From contig OX442320.1 of the NCBI GenBank assembly GCA_949358305.1, positions 10,928,259 to 10,992,258 of the forward strand: DNA of 64,000 bases, given 5' to 3'. A model generated the notes under the pieces. That model did not search any database. It saw nothing but the letters and a program-made list of their open reading frames with translations, and had not been told where the DNA came from. Positions 12,701 to 27,700 of the stretch are shown piece by piece. Position numbers and translations under genes: made by a program. Every line of letters starts with the position of its first letter. Within the stretch, counting starts at the first letter, position 1. The DNA is from Strigamia acuminata. Taxonomy: Eukaryota > Arthropoda > Chilopoda > Geophilomorpha > Linotaeniidae.

Positions 12701-15700
12701 TTGTACATGTTATACGTGCATAAAATGCAATTTTTACATGTTTTTCGTGCATAAAATGCAATTTTTACATGTTTTTCGTGCATAAAATGCAATTTTTACA
12801 TGTTTTACGATTTTTAGCTGCAAATTGCAGATTTTGGTGGCTAAAAGTGCCAGAAATTGTGCAGTCAATGTGTCAATTATTTATAAATTTATTTCTTAAA
12901 TATGAATTTAGATATTTGTATTGGATCGACTACGGCCAGTACCCGAAAATCGAACGAGCGTTACTGGACGCCACCAACCGAACCCCCATCGTGAGCACCG
13001 GCATCTACAGCCCGCGAGACCTCGTCGTCGACATCCAAACCCACGACCTCTACTGGGTCGACTCGCAAGAAGACGCCATCGAACGAGTCGCCTTCACCGG
13101 CGGCAGACGCGAATCCGTGCGCCGCAACCTCCCCTACCCGATCGGCGTCGCCATGTACTCGTCCTACGTCTACTGGGCCGACAAAAACCTCCGCCTGCTC
13201 TACCGGCTGCGCGTCCACGCCAATTCCTCCAAACCCGAGCGAGTCAAAGCCGACATGGACAACCTACGCGACATTGCTGTCATGGACATCACGATCCAGC
13301 CCAAATATTGTGAGATTTTGCTCAATTTCAGCCGTTTTTTGGTGGTTTTAATGGTTTTTTGGTGTTTTTTTGGTCGTTTTAATGGTTTTTTGGGTGGTTT
13401 TAATGGTTTTTTGTTGGTTTTTTGTTGGTTTTAATGGTTTTTTGTTGGTTTTTTGGTGGTTTTAATGTTTTTTTGTTGGTTTTTTGGTGGTTTTTTGGTG
13501 GTTTTAATGGTTTTTTGGTGGTTTTAATGGTTTTTTGGTGGTTTTAATGTTTTTTTTTAGTGTTTTAATGGTTTTTTGGTGGTTTTTAATGGTTTTTTGG
13601 TTATTTTAATGGTTTTTTGGTGGTTTTTAATGTTTTTTTTTGGTTATTTTAATGGTTTTTTGGTGTTTTTTGGTGGTTTTAATGGTTTTTTGGTGGTTTT
13701 TAATGTTTTTTTGGTGGTTTTTAATGGTTTTTGGTGGTTTTTAATGGTTTTTGGTGGTTTTTAATAGTGTTTTGGTGGTTTTAATGTTTTTTTTTGGTGG
13801 CTTTAATGGTTTTTTGGTTTGGTTTCAGCCTCGCCGTGTTCGTTGGCGCAGAATAAGTGTTCGCAGTTGTGTTTTGCGTACCCTGAAGAACATTGGTCGG
13901 CGGGGTTCACGTGCGGGTGCGCGTCGGGGATGCTGGCCAAGGATAATCTGAGTTGTGACAGTATGTTTTCGTGGTTTTGTTTGGTTTTTTTGCTGGTTTT
14001 GTTTATTGATTTCGTTGGTTTTGTTTTTTTAGGTACTGCGGAATACTTGGTGTATGTGACGCGCAATGAAATTCGGAGTTTGCATCTGGATCCGAAAGCG
14101 CCGGGCGTTCCGTTCCAGCCCAAGTCGAATTTTACGAATTTGGTTGGCATTGATTTTGACTATGCCAATCATCGGCTCTATTTTTCACGTTAGTGTTGAT
14201 GTTTATTTTCGCAATTTTTAAGTCATTTTGACGCCTACCTGCAACTTTTAAGTCATTCTTGCAATTTTTGACACTTATTACGTCCATTTTGCAATTTTTA
14301 AGTCAATTTTAAGTCATTTTGACGCCTACTTGCAATTTTTAAGTCAATTTTAAGTCATTTTTACGTTTATTTGCAATTTTTAAGTCAATTTTAAGTCATT
14401 TTGACGTTTATTTGCAATTTTTAAGTCACTTTGACGCCTATTTGCAGCTTTTAAGTCATTCTTGCAATTTTTGACACTTATTACGTCCATTTTGCAATTT
14501 TTAAGTCAATTTTAAGTCATTTTGACGCCTACTTGCAATTTTTAAGTCAATTTTAAGTCATTTTTACGTTTATTTGCAATTTTTAAGTCAATTTTAAGTC
14601 ATTTTGACGTTTATTTGCAATTTTTAAGTCACTTTGACGCCTATTTGCAGCTTTTAAGTCATTCTTGCAATTTTTGACACTTATTACGTTAATTTTGCAG
14701 TTTTTAAGTCAATTTTATGTAGAACAGAGGGGCGCAGATATCGGCGAGATATCGCCGAGAAGCGTGCGGCAAATTGCCGTAATGGCGTCGGTCTGCGACG
14801 CGAACGTTTGCGATACGTCGCAATACGTTTCGTAACAAGCGCGCGGCTTAAGGCCGCTTATTCGCGCACAAAAGAGCACAGAAGGTGCTTTAAAGTAAGT
14901 ACAATTGTTAAAACTACTAAAAACAATTTAATTAAACGAAAATACATTACTTTGATGTGGATAAACAGTCAGGGCAACACACGCCCGTGTGTTGCGCCAT
15001 CTTGGATTTTGCAAGGAAACAACAGTGTGGCACTCTAGTGCCAGATAATAACATTAACATTGAAAAATAGAACAAATCTCATTAGTAGATACATAAATCG
15101 TACGGAATTTCGTACGGAACAATCGTAAAGCAAATACAAATACCGCATTTGATTCTAAAGCAGTAAAAGTTTACATCGTGTGAAATAAAACGCTAAATTG
15201 ACATCAGAAACATTCGACATCGATCAAATAAATGGTCTTTAGACCCACAAATCCCCTCTTCGATGGTGAATAGTTACAGGGGAGATAGCTAACAGATGCT
15301 GGAATTACAGTGTGTTATATTCAGAAAAACAAATAATATAGGCGAATAATCAAGCCGGGTACTGATATTGAAGAACTCTTCACTAAGGAAGCCCGAGAAT
15401 TCCCACAGAACTCGATTATCCTCAACTTTGGGAGAAATAACTTAGGAATGTCATTATTGAAGGTAGTGCAGGTCTATGATCTGAAGATGTTGGCAATCAG
15501 CGATCGTAGACGCTCCGAACTGAGCCATTTCGTGAAAATGTCCGCGACATTGAACTGGCTTTCCACTTTTCGGAGATCAAAGCGTCCCGCCGTGAACCAT
15601 TCCCTGAGCCAGTGATAACGAACGCGGATATGTCGAGTCTTCGAGTTCTCCACATCGTTTGAGGTGAACTGTATGCTGGCCAGGGCGTCGGAATAAACGA

Positions 15701-18700
15701 CGGGTCGAGATAGGCGATTCAAAGCTGGAAACTGGGTGTACACGTGATTCAACCAATACAGCTCCTTGACACACTCAACAAGGGCGATAAACTCCGCCTC
15801 CATTGTTGAGCATGCCACGGTTGACTGTTTTCGGCAAGACCAGCCGATCGGTACGTTTCCAACATAGGTGATGTAGCCACCGAAGCTCAAGGATGTTTCT
15901 GGATCGCTTGCCCACGACGCGTCAGTGAATGCCCACAGTTGTGATGATGTGCAACCGGACAACTCAATGCACAAGTCCGCAGTGTTGGCGACGTATTGCA
16001 TGACCTGTAGCAATGCACGGATATGCGTTTGATTGTAGCATGTGTTGAATTGTGCCAGAGCAATCACTGAGTAAAGAATGTCGGGGCGCGTTCTTGACGC
16101 CAGGAATAATAATGATCCAATGAGTGACCTGTAGGGAAAGTCTGCCAGATTTTCGGTTGACCCTCTCACGAGTGTGGTGCCGGGAGTCACGGGAACCTTG
16201 ATGCGATTGTTGGTTGCAATGCCAAATTTCTTCACAAGTTTTGCGATGTACGCACGTTGTGTGATGAACGTGCGCCCTGCGTCACGGATGAACTCAACGC
16301 CCAGTAGTCTCGTGATTGGACCAAGATTAACTATCTGGAACTTTGAACTAATGAGGGCAAGTAACTGGCTGAAAATGCTGTCTGAAGCATAAAAGAGAAC
16401 AATATCATCCACATAGATCAACATTACGGCAGAATTCCCAAATGTGTAAACACAGTTACATGCCGGCATCTTCTTAAATCCAAGATCTCGCAGGGCTTCA
16501 TCCAGCTTTTCAAACCACTGCCTTCCTGATTGGTGCAGTCCGTAGAGCGATTTTACGAGTAGCCAAACGTTGTTGGGGTCGGAGCATGTGGCACCTGCAG
16601 GGATCCTCATGTAAACCTTGTGTTTTAACTCACCATACAGGTACGCACATTTAATGTCAAGATGGGCGTCCTTCCAACCACGCAACACAACCAGGAGACA
16701 GAAGAATAGGCGAATTAAAACAAAATTCACCACTGGGCTGAAAACTTCATCATAATCCACGCCCAGCGTTTGACGAAATCCCTGCGCGACTAGACGGGCC
16801 CTGTATCGTGTGATGGTGCCGGTTACATCCGTCTTCAATTTGAAGATCCACTTGCAGCCCAAGATGGTAGTGTTAGGTGGTCTAGGGACTTCTACATAGA
16901 CCTCTCTCTCGACGAACGTTCCCAGCTCCTCATCGATGGCTTCGCGCCATTTCGGAGCGTCCGTGAATTTGGGTATTTCGGCATAAGAGGCCGGTTCCGT
17001 TCGACAAAGATGGGCTGCATGTTGGGGTCCTGGGATAATTGGCAACGTGTATTCAATATTGCGGAACGTGAAAAGTTCAGGCTCATAGTCTATGTTGTTG
17101 AGCATGCAATATTCTTCAATGTCTTTCGGTGATCTGAGTCTGATTCCAGGCATTGGAAAATAGTAAACGTCGGTCCTAATCTTCCCAGGTACTTGATCTT
17201 TTCTAAGATGCTCTTCGCGTCTCCAATTACTACATTCGGAATTCCCGCCGACAAGTCGCCACATATGTGCTGTATGACGCTCAGTCGCTGCCGGAACTTC
17301 AGTTCCTGTTATGGGAGGAATCGGAGCAGGAGACATTGGGGTGTCATCGAATACTGGTACAGTATGACTTCCTGAGTCTGCTCCACGCCCTTTACGACGA
17401 TACGTGATATATCGTGCTGGCGAACCGGGCGGAGATTGATGAGCCAACTGTCCAGCTGACGCTTCAGATTGATGATGTGATCGGTCAGGCGAAGTTGGTG
17501 GAGTTTGGCGATGCGACCGAGCAGGTGAAGGTGGTGGAGTTTGACATGGCGATTGTTCGGGCGACGTGCCAGTGAATTCAGATGTTCCAGGATAAATTGA
17601 AAGTTCATCTATTTTATTAATATCGGCATCTGTATCGTCCTCATCTGGTGGAATCCATAGAATAGGATACGATTGAGATTGTCTCAAACTAGCTGAGCTT
17701 GGTAACTCCAACGCACATGCATCCAATAATCGCTGCTCAGGTGTCGTCGGAGGCGGCAAGTAGACAAGAGGTGTATGCATTGACGCAGATGTTGAAGTCT
17801 GGTTGTCATTGCCATTGTCATCATCGTTATCGCTGTTATCAGAGCGATCAGAATCAGACCCTTTCGGCCAACGATGATATCTGACATTATCGTCAAATGA
17901 TACGGATTGTTGTCCATTGCCGTTTTCAAGGAATGTTTCATCAGGTCTTTGCGTTGAACCTCGCAAAGACTTCCGATAAGATTGATGTTCGTCGATTTTA
18001 ACGTGAATAGATTCATATACTCTGTCTTCGACTGGATTCCAGACTCTGTAGCCGCGAGTGCTGGTGGCGTAGCCAACAAGATATCCTTCCCAAGCACGCG
18101 CTTCCAGTTTCTTGCGTCCCGGTGCAGTGTAATGCACCCAACATTTGGATCCTATTTTACGTAGGTGGCGTAATGATAAATCTCTTTGTCGCCAAAGAAT
18201 GTATGGGACTTGATGTTTCAGTCTGGAATGTGGGCTCCTATTCTTTATATACCCGAAGGTAACAGCGAGTTCGGCCCAGAGTGCATCAGGGAGCTTTGTT
18301 TCTGAAATAATCGATCGGACACTGTCGGCCATTGTCCGGTTTATCCTTTCTGCTGTCCCGTTCATTTGTGGCGATGCGGGGTTAGTTCGCTGTCCCTGGA
18401 TACCCTTTTCTTGAAGATAATGCAAGAATTCATTTGACATGAATTCGCCGCCCCTATCGGATCTGATTGCTTTTACGGTAGTGTTCTGAACCCGCTCAAC
18501 TCTGGCGACGAAGTCTTTAAATGCAGCAAATGTCTGAGATTTATGTGTCAGAGGAAAAATCCAGGTGTAGCGTGTTGCATCGTCAATTATGGTGAATACA
18601 TAATCCGAGCCGCCCAAGGAAGTGATTGGGGCTGGCCCCCACAAATCCATGTGTAAAAGATCTAATGGCTTTGAAGTCATGGGATGTGGGTCCGGCTTGT

Positions 18701-21700
18701 GAGAAGCCCTCGTGGATTTAGCAATACGACAGTCATTGCAAGCTAACTCCTGGCGGACTTCTGCTGGCTCCATTCCATGGACTTGTTCATTGGCCGCTAA
18801 CAACTTCATGGCGTTCGTATGAAGGTGGCCAAGACGACTGTGCCACAAACCAGTTGCATCCTTCACTGTAGTAGGATTAGCAACAACCTTCTGTTTTGGA
18901 TTAGAGGTTTCGCTGGGTAGAAAGGCATGTGGCAAGGACTTTAGGATGTCAACATAGGATTGGATATTGGGATTTTTCTGGGTAGGCGGTGGAATGGTGA
19001 CTTGTGCAGGTAAAGGAGGGTTAGGAGTTTGCTGAACTGGCATTTGCTTCGCTGGTTCGATAGCAGGCAAAGTTATGCGAAAGTCTGAAATTTCCCGTAG
19101 TTTTGATTTGCCCTTCTTTGGCTTTGGCACGTTGTCGAAATCTACTTCTGTTGTGACAAGTGTTTGCACAGGTTGGAGTGATATCTGGACTGGCGGTTGA
19201 GTAATTGTTGAAACAGTTGGCGTCACAAGATGCGTTGAGCATAAACCGTCCAAATAATATAATCCACCGCGTTCTCTCGCACGAATAATAGGTGAACGGA
19301 AGTCTGTCTGATAAACATTCACCTCTCCATTAAAGAAATGCACATGGTGATTGGTCTTGTCAATCTTTGACACCGAAATCAAATTGGCTTCGAAATTCGG
19401 CGCAAAGAGAACGTTCTTCAAATTGATGGTGCAATCCGCGCCATCGACCGACGTGAGCAATTGAACTGTCCCTCGTCCTGTCACCTGTGATTTGCCTTGG
19501 CCTAACGCAATATCAAATGGCTGGATATTTGAAAAGTCTGTAAACCAGTCACGCACGTGGGAAACGTGATCTGTTGCCCCGCAATCCACGATCCATTCAT
19601 TGGATTGCATGAAATGGACCGTAGGACGCTCAATAATCTGCGGAGCACTGCAAAAGAATGTCCCCTCTCGCTTCGGACGTGAACTTCCGCGTGGGCGATT
19701 GTCTTCAACTTTGGCAGCGGCATTTTTATTACGTCTGCGGCTTTTACTTCGCGACGAACGCTGAACAGAAGCTGTGGACTGATTCCCGTCTCCACGTGGT
19801 GGTTGAGGGCAACGATTAGCGTAGTGACCCATTTGATCACAGTTAAAACACTTGATTTTAGACAAATCTCGAGGTCCGCGAGATTGATTACGCTGGCGAA
19901 ACTGTCCTTTCGAGGTATGTGCAGACGGTTGGTTAGTCAATCCCATTGCCTTTAAACGCATCTGCTCGGACAATAACTGTTCCGCCACTTTGGTTGGAGT
20001 AAAGTTTGCGTCGGGCCAGTGGTATACTGCAAACGTGGCCTGGGAATATTCCGGTGGTAAACCCTTGAGATATTGGAAAGAATGATGTTCTTCTGAGACA
20101 TTTTCACCAACGTCTTTTAATTGTTGAACAAAATGGTCCACACGACCGATGAAATCAGGCATGTCTTCACCAGGTTTGAGTTGGAGGCTCAAAAATTCCC
20201 ATCTCATGGCCGCTCGTCTGGCCCTGGAACTCGGTGCATAAATGGTGGCCAACTTGTCCCATGCTTGCTTAGGTGTATTGCAAGCGTCGAGGGCCGATCG
20301 TTTCGCTTCACTGACGTGAATATATATGTGACCAAGTGCTTTGTCCTTTTTCACAGCATAACGGTCCTTTTCCTTTTCATTTAAAGTTGCAAGGTGCTCG
20401 GCCTCCTTTTCCTCGGTCACGTGTCTCCATAAACCTTCGGATTTTAGAAGCATGCGCATCGAGCGCTGCCAGGATTCATAGTTCCCAACGGTGAGTACGG
20501 GAACCGTTCCGCCCGATAATTCCGACGCTTTCTTCATTGTGGAGTGGAAAACTCGACACAACGCGACGAACACACTGACTCAAGGAATGGTACGTTAAAT
20601 ACTGGAGCACTGCACAAATGCTGACTTCGATTCGGAGCACTGAACTGAAGCACTTCACACACACTTTCGAGGCGGAAACCTTCAAAGGGGGAGCCGATGC
20701 TACAATCAGCTGATAGCTTGTGACAAGTGTCCCCCTAGCGTCCTTTACGACCTCCTGGGGTCACGGGAATGCTAGGTGGCGCAGGGCTCAGCCTTGTCAC
20801 AAAATACAAACACAGCGGTGGACGGAATGCCCGAAGAGCTGTGTCGAATCTAATAAGGTCCCACACCAAAATACCCTTAATTCTAACAAAGGTAAAGTCG
20901 AAAGAAGGAGAAATAGACGAATCAATCGCGGATGCGATCCTCGTGCAAATGAAGGCACGGCGCAGCTTTCTCGAAAAGCTGGAGAAAGCGCTATTTCGGA
21001 TGTGAAATCCGAAATCTTCTCGAATAAATCGAGGCTCTTCGTCCACTTGCACAGATCGGTGATAACCGCCGTTCACCGGGGAACTAAGCGGCGAACAATC
21101 TAGTGTTCGGTTCTCGTTGGAACTGCCGCTTCGTGCTAAGCAGTGTCGAAAATCCAGTTTTGTCGAAAAATCTGCAAAAATAAATAAATTTGCCTCAAAA
21201 ACCGCGAAACCCGCGAGAATTTGGACAAAATTAGTCAAATGATCGTAGGATAAACAGCCCTGGCTGTGTGGAACGTCGGCGGTACGTCGTAGACGTTCGT
21301 AAAACGAAACTGACGAGGCGAGGATCGTCGGTACCTGAAAATAAACGAATTTCGGCGCACAAGTCGCGAATTTCGCGACAAATACGTCGAAAATTAACGA
21401 AATAAACGTGGAATTAGGCAGCAACCATCCTCTGCTACCAAATGTAGAACAGAGGGGCGCAGATATCGGCGAGATATCGCCGAGAAGCGTGCGGCAAATT
21501 GCCGTAATGGCGTCGGTCTGCGACGCGAACGTTTGCGATACGTCGCAATACGTTTCGTAACAAGCGCGCGGCTTAAGGCCGCTTATTCGCGCACAAAAGA
21601 GCACAGAAGGTGCTTTAAAGTAAGTACAATTGTTAAAACTACTAAAAACAATTTAATTAAACGAAAATACATTACTTTGATGTGGATAAACAGTCAGGGC

Positions 21701-24700
21701 AACACACGCCCGTGTGTTGCGCCATCTTGGATTTTGCAAGGAAACAACAGTGTGGCACTCTAGTGCCAGATAATAACATTAACATTGAAAAATAGAACAA
21801 ATCTCATTAGTAGATACATAAATCGTACGGAATTTCGTACGGAACAATCGTAAAGCAAATACAAATACCGCATTTGATTCTAAAGCAGTAAAAGTTTACA
21901 TCGTGTGAAATAAAACGCTAAATTGACATCAGAAACATTCGACATCGATCAAATAAATGGTCTTTAGACCCACATTTTAAGTCATTTTGACGCCTATTTG
22001 CAACTTTTAAGTCATTTTGACGCCTATTTGCAACTTTTAAGTCATTTTGACGCCTATTTGCAACTTTTTGACACTTCTTACGTTCATTTTGTATTAATCC
22101 ATCATTTTTTTTGTCTTCGCAATAGAAATTCGACCCGACAGCAAAATTGGTTACTTAACATTGGATCACCCCGGTGTCCCTGTGCCCATCATAGACGAAC
22201 GTAACTATCCTAAACAAAATAACATTGAAAAAAACTTTAACAATGTTTTTACCGATGCAAATTGCAGTAGGAATTATTCCCGAAGGCCTCGCGTTTGACT
22301 GGACGTCGAAAAAAGTGTACTGGACCGACTCGGCCAACCAAAGCATTTTTGCCATGAACGAAGATGGCAGCCAACGAGTGATGATCACCAGAGTGGAGCG
22401 ACCGAGGGCCATCGTGTTGGATCCCTGTAACGGGTAATTAACGTTGATTGGTGTTGAAATTGGTTATTTAATTGTGTTTGTTTTGGTTTAGGATGATGTA
22501 TTACACCGATTGGGGCCGGTTTGGGAACGCGGGGAAGATTTATCGAGTGACGATGGCCGGAAACAACAAGGTGGCGATAATTGATGCGAATTTGACTCAA
22601 CCGAGCGGTTTGGCGATTGATTACGACGATCGGAAGTTGTATTGGACGGATGCGGTGAGGGAGAAGATCGAGCGGTCGGATTTGAATGGAAGTCGGAGGG
22701 AAGTGATTATTTCGGCGACGATTTATCCTTTTTCGATTACGGTTGATCGACATTTTATTTATTGGACGGATTTGCAATTACGTGAGTTGTGGGTGGAATT
22801 GGGGAGAGGGTTTTGGCAAGTTTGGACAAATTTTTGTTGGTTGAGATTTTTTTTTAAAATTAATTTTGTTAATTTTTTGATGACATTTTGACCAAATTTG
22901 ACAATTTTTTCGATGAATTTTAACTAAATTTGTCAATTTTTAGATGAATTTTGACCAAATTTGTCTATTTTTTAATGAAATTTGACCAAATTTGCCAATT
23001 TTTTGAGGAAATTTGACCAAATTTGCCAATTTTTTTGATGAATTTTCACGAAATTTGACGAGTTTTTCGATGAATTTTGACTAAATTTGTGGATTTTAAC
23101 CAAATTTGTCAATTTTTTAATGAAATTTGACCAAATTTGCCAATTTTTTGACAAAATTTGACCAAATTTGCCAATTTTTTGACAAAATTTGACCAAATTT
23201 GCCAATTTTTTGATGAATTTTCACGAAATTTGACGAGTTTTTCGATGAATTTTGACCAAATTTGTGGATTTTTTGATAAATTTTGACGAGTTTTGACCAA
23301 ATTTTATCAATTTTTCCAATTCCAACAAAATTAGAGAAATTTTTGACGAATTTAAACGAAATTTGTGAATTTCTTGCTAAATTCTATCACAATCAAATTT
23401 CTTTTCGCACCAGGCGGGGTGTACAGAGCCGAAAAGCACACCGGTGCCGGAATGGTCGAAATGGTGAAACGCCTAGACGAATCCCCCCGCGACGTGCACA
23501 TCTTCTCACCCGCCAGACAAACGTGCAACGTGAACCCCTGCAACCTCAACAACGGCGGCTGCGAACAATCCTGCCACCCAGGCCTCAACGGCGCCGTCGA
23601 ATGTCTCTGCAACACCTCCTACAAGATAGTCAACGAAGGCCGAATGTGTGTTTGTAAGTCTCTCGACCCCCCCACCGTCAAACCACACCAACTAACGCAC
23701 CCAAAACGATTTTCTAGCCATCAACTCGACCTGCGACGGCACGAAATTCGCGTGCGGCAACGGCAAATGCATCGCGCGGCTCATGGTCTGCGACAACGAC
23801 GACGACTGCGGCGACGGCACCGACGAATTACCCGACTTTTGCTGTACGTCAACTCATTTTCTAAACGTTTTCACCAATTTTTAAAATGTTTTCATCAATT
23901 TTTAAAATGTTTTCATCAATTTTTAAAATGTTTTCACCAATTTTTAAAATGTTTTCATCAATTTTTAAAATGTTTTCATCGATTTTTAAAATGTTTTCAT
24001 CGATTTTTTAAAATTCAGACATATTTTTATCGATTTTTCTTCATTTCAGATATCCTTTGATGGATATTTAGTCGTTTTATACGTTTTTTTGAAGGATATT
24101 TTATTGTTTAGACATCTAAAACCAAGAAATCTATCAAGAAAACGTCTAAAATGATGAAAAATTAATTTAAAAATGCTTAAAATGGTGAAAAATCAATTAA
24201 AATCATTGAAAATAATTATGGTACCAAGAGTACCGATTACCCGGGAGTACCGGCCATTTTGGTACCGGGAACAGGTAATTAAAAAAGGGTGGGAAAACAG
24301 AAACCCTGTTTTAAATGTTTTCACCAATTTTTTTTATGTTTTAATCGACTTATTGATGTTTTTCGATTTCTTCAAATGATTATATCGTTACTTGTGATTG
24401 TTTCAGCCGTTCACACGTGCTCGCCGACCGAATATCGATGCGGAAACGGCCGCTGCATCTCGAAGAGCTGGAAATGCGACCACGAAGACGATTGCGGCGA
24501 CGGCACGGACGAACTGAACTGCAGTTAGTACCTTTTGTTCAGTTTAAGAGGCCCCGGTGTTTATGCCGGTTTTTCGTGCCAGGTTATCCACCGTGCGCGG
24601 ACGGCGAGTTTACGTGCAAAAACAAACGGTGCATTCCGACGGCGCAGCTGTGCAACGGAATCAACGACTGCAAGGACAACGAGACGTCGGACGAGAGCAT

Positions 24701-27700
24701 GGAAGTATGCAAGAACAAAACGAGGAATTGTCCGAGCAATAACTTCAAGTGCGAGAAAACCAACGTTTGCGTCGAGCCGTATTGGCTGTGCGACGGCGAC
24801 AACGACTGCGGCGATAATTCGGACGAAAGTCCGACGCTGTGCTCGCAGAGGACGTGTCCGCCAAACTCTTTCCGGTTATTTTTTTTGTTTGATTTTTGTT
24901 GAATTATTTTTAAAACTTTTTGTGTCTTGGTTTAGTTGTCCGAGTCACCGGTGTATTCCGGCGACGTGGCATTGCGACGGCGACGACGATTGCGGCGACG
25001 GGAGCGACGAGCCGCCCGATTACTGTAACAGCGAGCAGCGCACGTGCGTCGGCGATTTATTCACCTGCGACAACGGAAACTGCATTCCGCGCATTTACGT
25101 GTGCGACGGGGAGAACGATTGTCGCGACAATTCGGACGAAGACGAACGACATCAGTGCAGTGCGTTCAAACGATTTTTTAAATTTTTGTGGAATTGTTTT
25201 GCAATTTTTTGAAATTTTTTGTAGTTTTTTAAAATTATTTTGAAATTTTTTTGTTAAATTTTAAAATTTGTTTATTTTGTTTAGATAATCGTAAATGCGA
25301 CAATACGACGGAGTTTACGTGCGCTAATAACCGGCAGTGGGGTCGCGCGTTGTGTATTCCGCGTAAGTGGGTTTGCGACGGAGATCCCGACTGCGTGGAC
25401 GGATCGGACGAGAATACGACGGCGTTGAATTGTCCGGCGCCGGAGCCGTGCGAGACGGATCAGTTTCGATGCGCGAATAACCGGTGCATCAATAAAGTGT
25501 GGTATTGCGATCACGACAACGATTGCGGCGACGGGTCGGACGAACCGAAAACGTGTCGTGAGTTTAGAAATTAACGAACGAATGCATTTTGTGTTTTTAT
25601 TTTGCTCGATGTTGTTTTGTTTTTAGAATATCGGAATTGCTCCGACGACGAGTTTGAATGTCACAACACGAAATGCATTCGGAAATCGTACCACTGCGAC
25701 GGAGAAGACGATTGCGGCGATAGGAGCGACGAAGTTAATTGCAGTACGTTTGCATGTATCTTATTTGTTTTAATTTGGATTTTAAGATTTTTCTTAAGTT
25801 TTCTTGTTGTTTTCTTAAGTTTATTGTGTTTTTCGTGAGTTTTTTCAGTTTTTTCCTGAGTTTTTCTGTTTTTTCTTGAGTTTTGTGCGTTTTTCGAGTG
25901 AATTATTGTGAAATTTGTCTTTTTTGTTGATTTTTCAGCTTCCAAAAACGACACGTGTAAGTCGAACGAATATCGGTGCAAGAGCGGCAGTAAATGCATC
26001 GATGCCAAACTGGTGTGCAACAAACAGCCCGATTGCTCGGACGGTTCGGACGAGTCGCCATCTTGCAGTAATTTGACGAAAAGAGAAATGTTTTTGTGAA
26101 ATAAATTGTTTAAACTTGACCTTGAATTTTGTGCAGATCGCGACGAGTGTGCCAAAGTGGAACTCAACCAATGCGAACATAAATGCGTGGATCAGCCAAT
26201 CGGGTTCAAGTGCGAGTGCAACGCGGGCTACGAACTCATGCCCGATAAAAAGGCGTGCAAAGGTGAGTTACGTCAATGATTGATTGATTGATTTAATGAT
26301 TGATTGATTGGTTTTCTAGATGTAAACGAATGCATTAGGTCGCCGCAAGTTTGTAGTCAGTACTGCGTCAATACTCCCGGCTCGTTTTTGTGCAAATGCA
26401 ATGACACGTTTTACGACCGCGCGCCCAACGAGCGCACGTGCAAAAGACGAGATAGTACGAGAAAAAAAATTGTGCTGTAACAACTAATCAATGGACGCCC
26501 AAATTTGCACAAATTTGATGAAATATTTGATGAATTTGAACAAATTTCGGCAAATTTGATGAAAAATTTGATAAATTTGAACATATTTCGGCAAATTTGA
26601 AGAAATATTTGACGAATTTGAACAAATTTCGGCGAATTTGCTCAAAAATGTGATTAATTATTGTATCCCATTGGCTGGTTGTTACAATGCCACAAGCGTG
26701 AAAAGTTGAGTAGATTTCTAATGAGTAAAACTTGCCGAGCAGACATCGCACCGTGGCTCATCTTCAGCAACCGCTACTACCTGAGAAACCTGTCGACCGA
26801 CGGCCGCCAATACAATCTAATCCGCATGGAACTGCGCAACGTAGTCGCACTGGATTACGACTACCTGGAACAACGAATGTACATATGCGACGTCGCTGCT
26901 AAAGTCATCCAAAGACTCTTCATCAACGGTACCGGACTGGAAACGATCGTCCAACACGACACCCACGGCCTCGAGGGCCTTGTCGTCGACTGGATCGGCC
27001 GGTAAATGCGTTTGATTGCTTTTTAATTGTTTTTTGACGTTTTTTGAGACGTTTTTACCGTTTTTTGGTTGTTTTTGACGGTTATTGAGATGTTTTTAAT
27101 TGTTTTTCGATGTTTTTGAGACTTTTTTGACGTATGTTAATCGTTTTTGACGTTTTTTGAGACGTTTTTAACGTTTTTTTGGTTGTTTTTGACGGTTATT
27201 GAGATGTTTTTAATTGTTTTTTGATGTTTTTTACGTTTTTTGACGTATTTTAATCGTTTTTGACGTTTTTTGAGACGTTTTTAACGTTTTTTGGTTGTTT
27301 TGGTCGGTTATTGAGACGTTTTGATGGTTTTTTGAGACAATTTTTGACGTATTTTGATGGTTTTTGACTGTTGGTTGTATTTGTAGGAAGTTATATTGGT
27401 TGGATCGGCACAGCAAACATTTGGACGTGGCGGAATTGAACGGGACGAACAGGAAGACGTTGATTTTCAGGGGTATTTCGGACCCGAGGGGGATTGTCGT
27501 GCATCCTGGCCGCGGCTATTTGTTTTACTCCGATTGGGGTTTGCACGCGTACATCGCTCGATTGGGCATGGACGGTTCGGGCATGAAGAAGTTGGTCACG
27601 TACGAGAACAAATTGGTTTGGCCCAATGCGCTCACCATCGATTATTTTTCGGATAAGATTTTCTGGGCCGATGCGCATTTGGATTACATCGAGTAAGTGA

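Larger units (their letters stand above)
14718..21974 (-). mobile_element. Intact Ty1/copia LTR retrotransposon (copia-1), antisense in an LRP2 intron
   Basis: The element is 7,257 bp with 532-bp LTRs at both ends beginning TGTAG and ending CCACA, flanked by a TTTTA target duplication (14,713-14,717 and 21,975-21,979). It is oriented against LRP2. On its minus strand the order is LTR, primer-binding site, a leader of about 900 bases, one long gag-pol ORF, a purine tract, and LTR. The LTRs look identical by eye, implying a recent jump. Because it is intronic it need not disrupt LRP2, but it carries its own promoter and polyadenylation signals in the opposite direction. Confidence 0.95.

Noticed and set aside
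20735-21604. 289-codon minus-strand ORF upstream of copia-1 gag-pol
   Set aside because: It starts inside the 5' LTR, runs over the primer-binding site and leader, lacks any domain, and would need to be translated across the reverse-transcription start. Chance open frame in CG-rich leader.
14808-21763. Identical 76-codon ORFs at 14,808-15,038 and 21,533-21,763 (and 66-codon pair at 46,669 and 53,178)
   Set aside because: Each pair is just the two LTRs of one element.
24220-24280. GGTACC-rich patch as a regulatory element
   Set aside because: Several GGTACC and AGTACC words occur, but there is no known motif or symmetry beyond short palindromes; too little to call.
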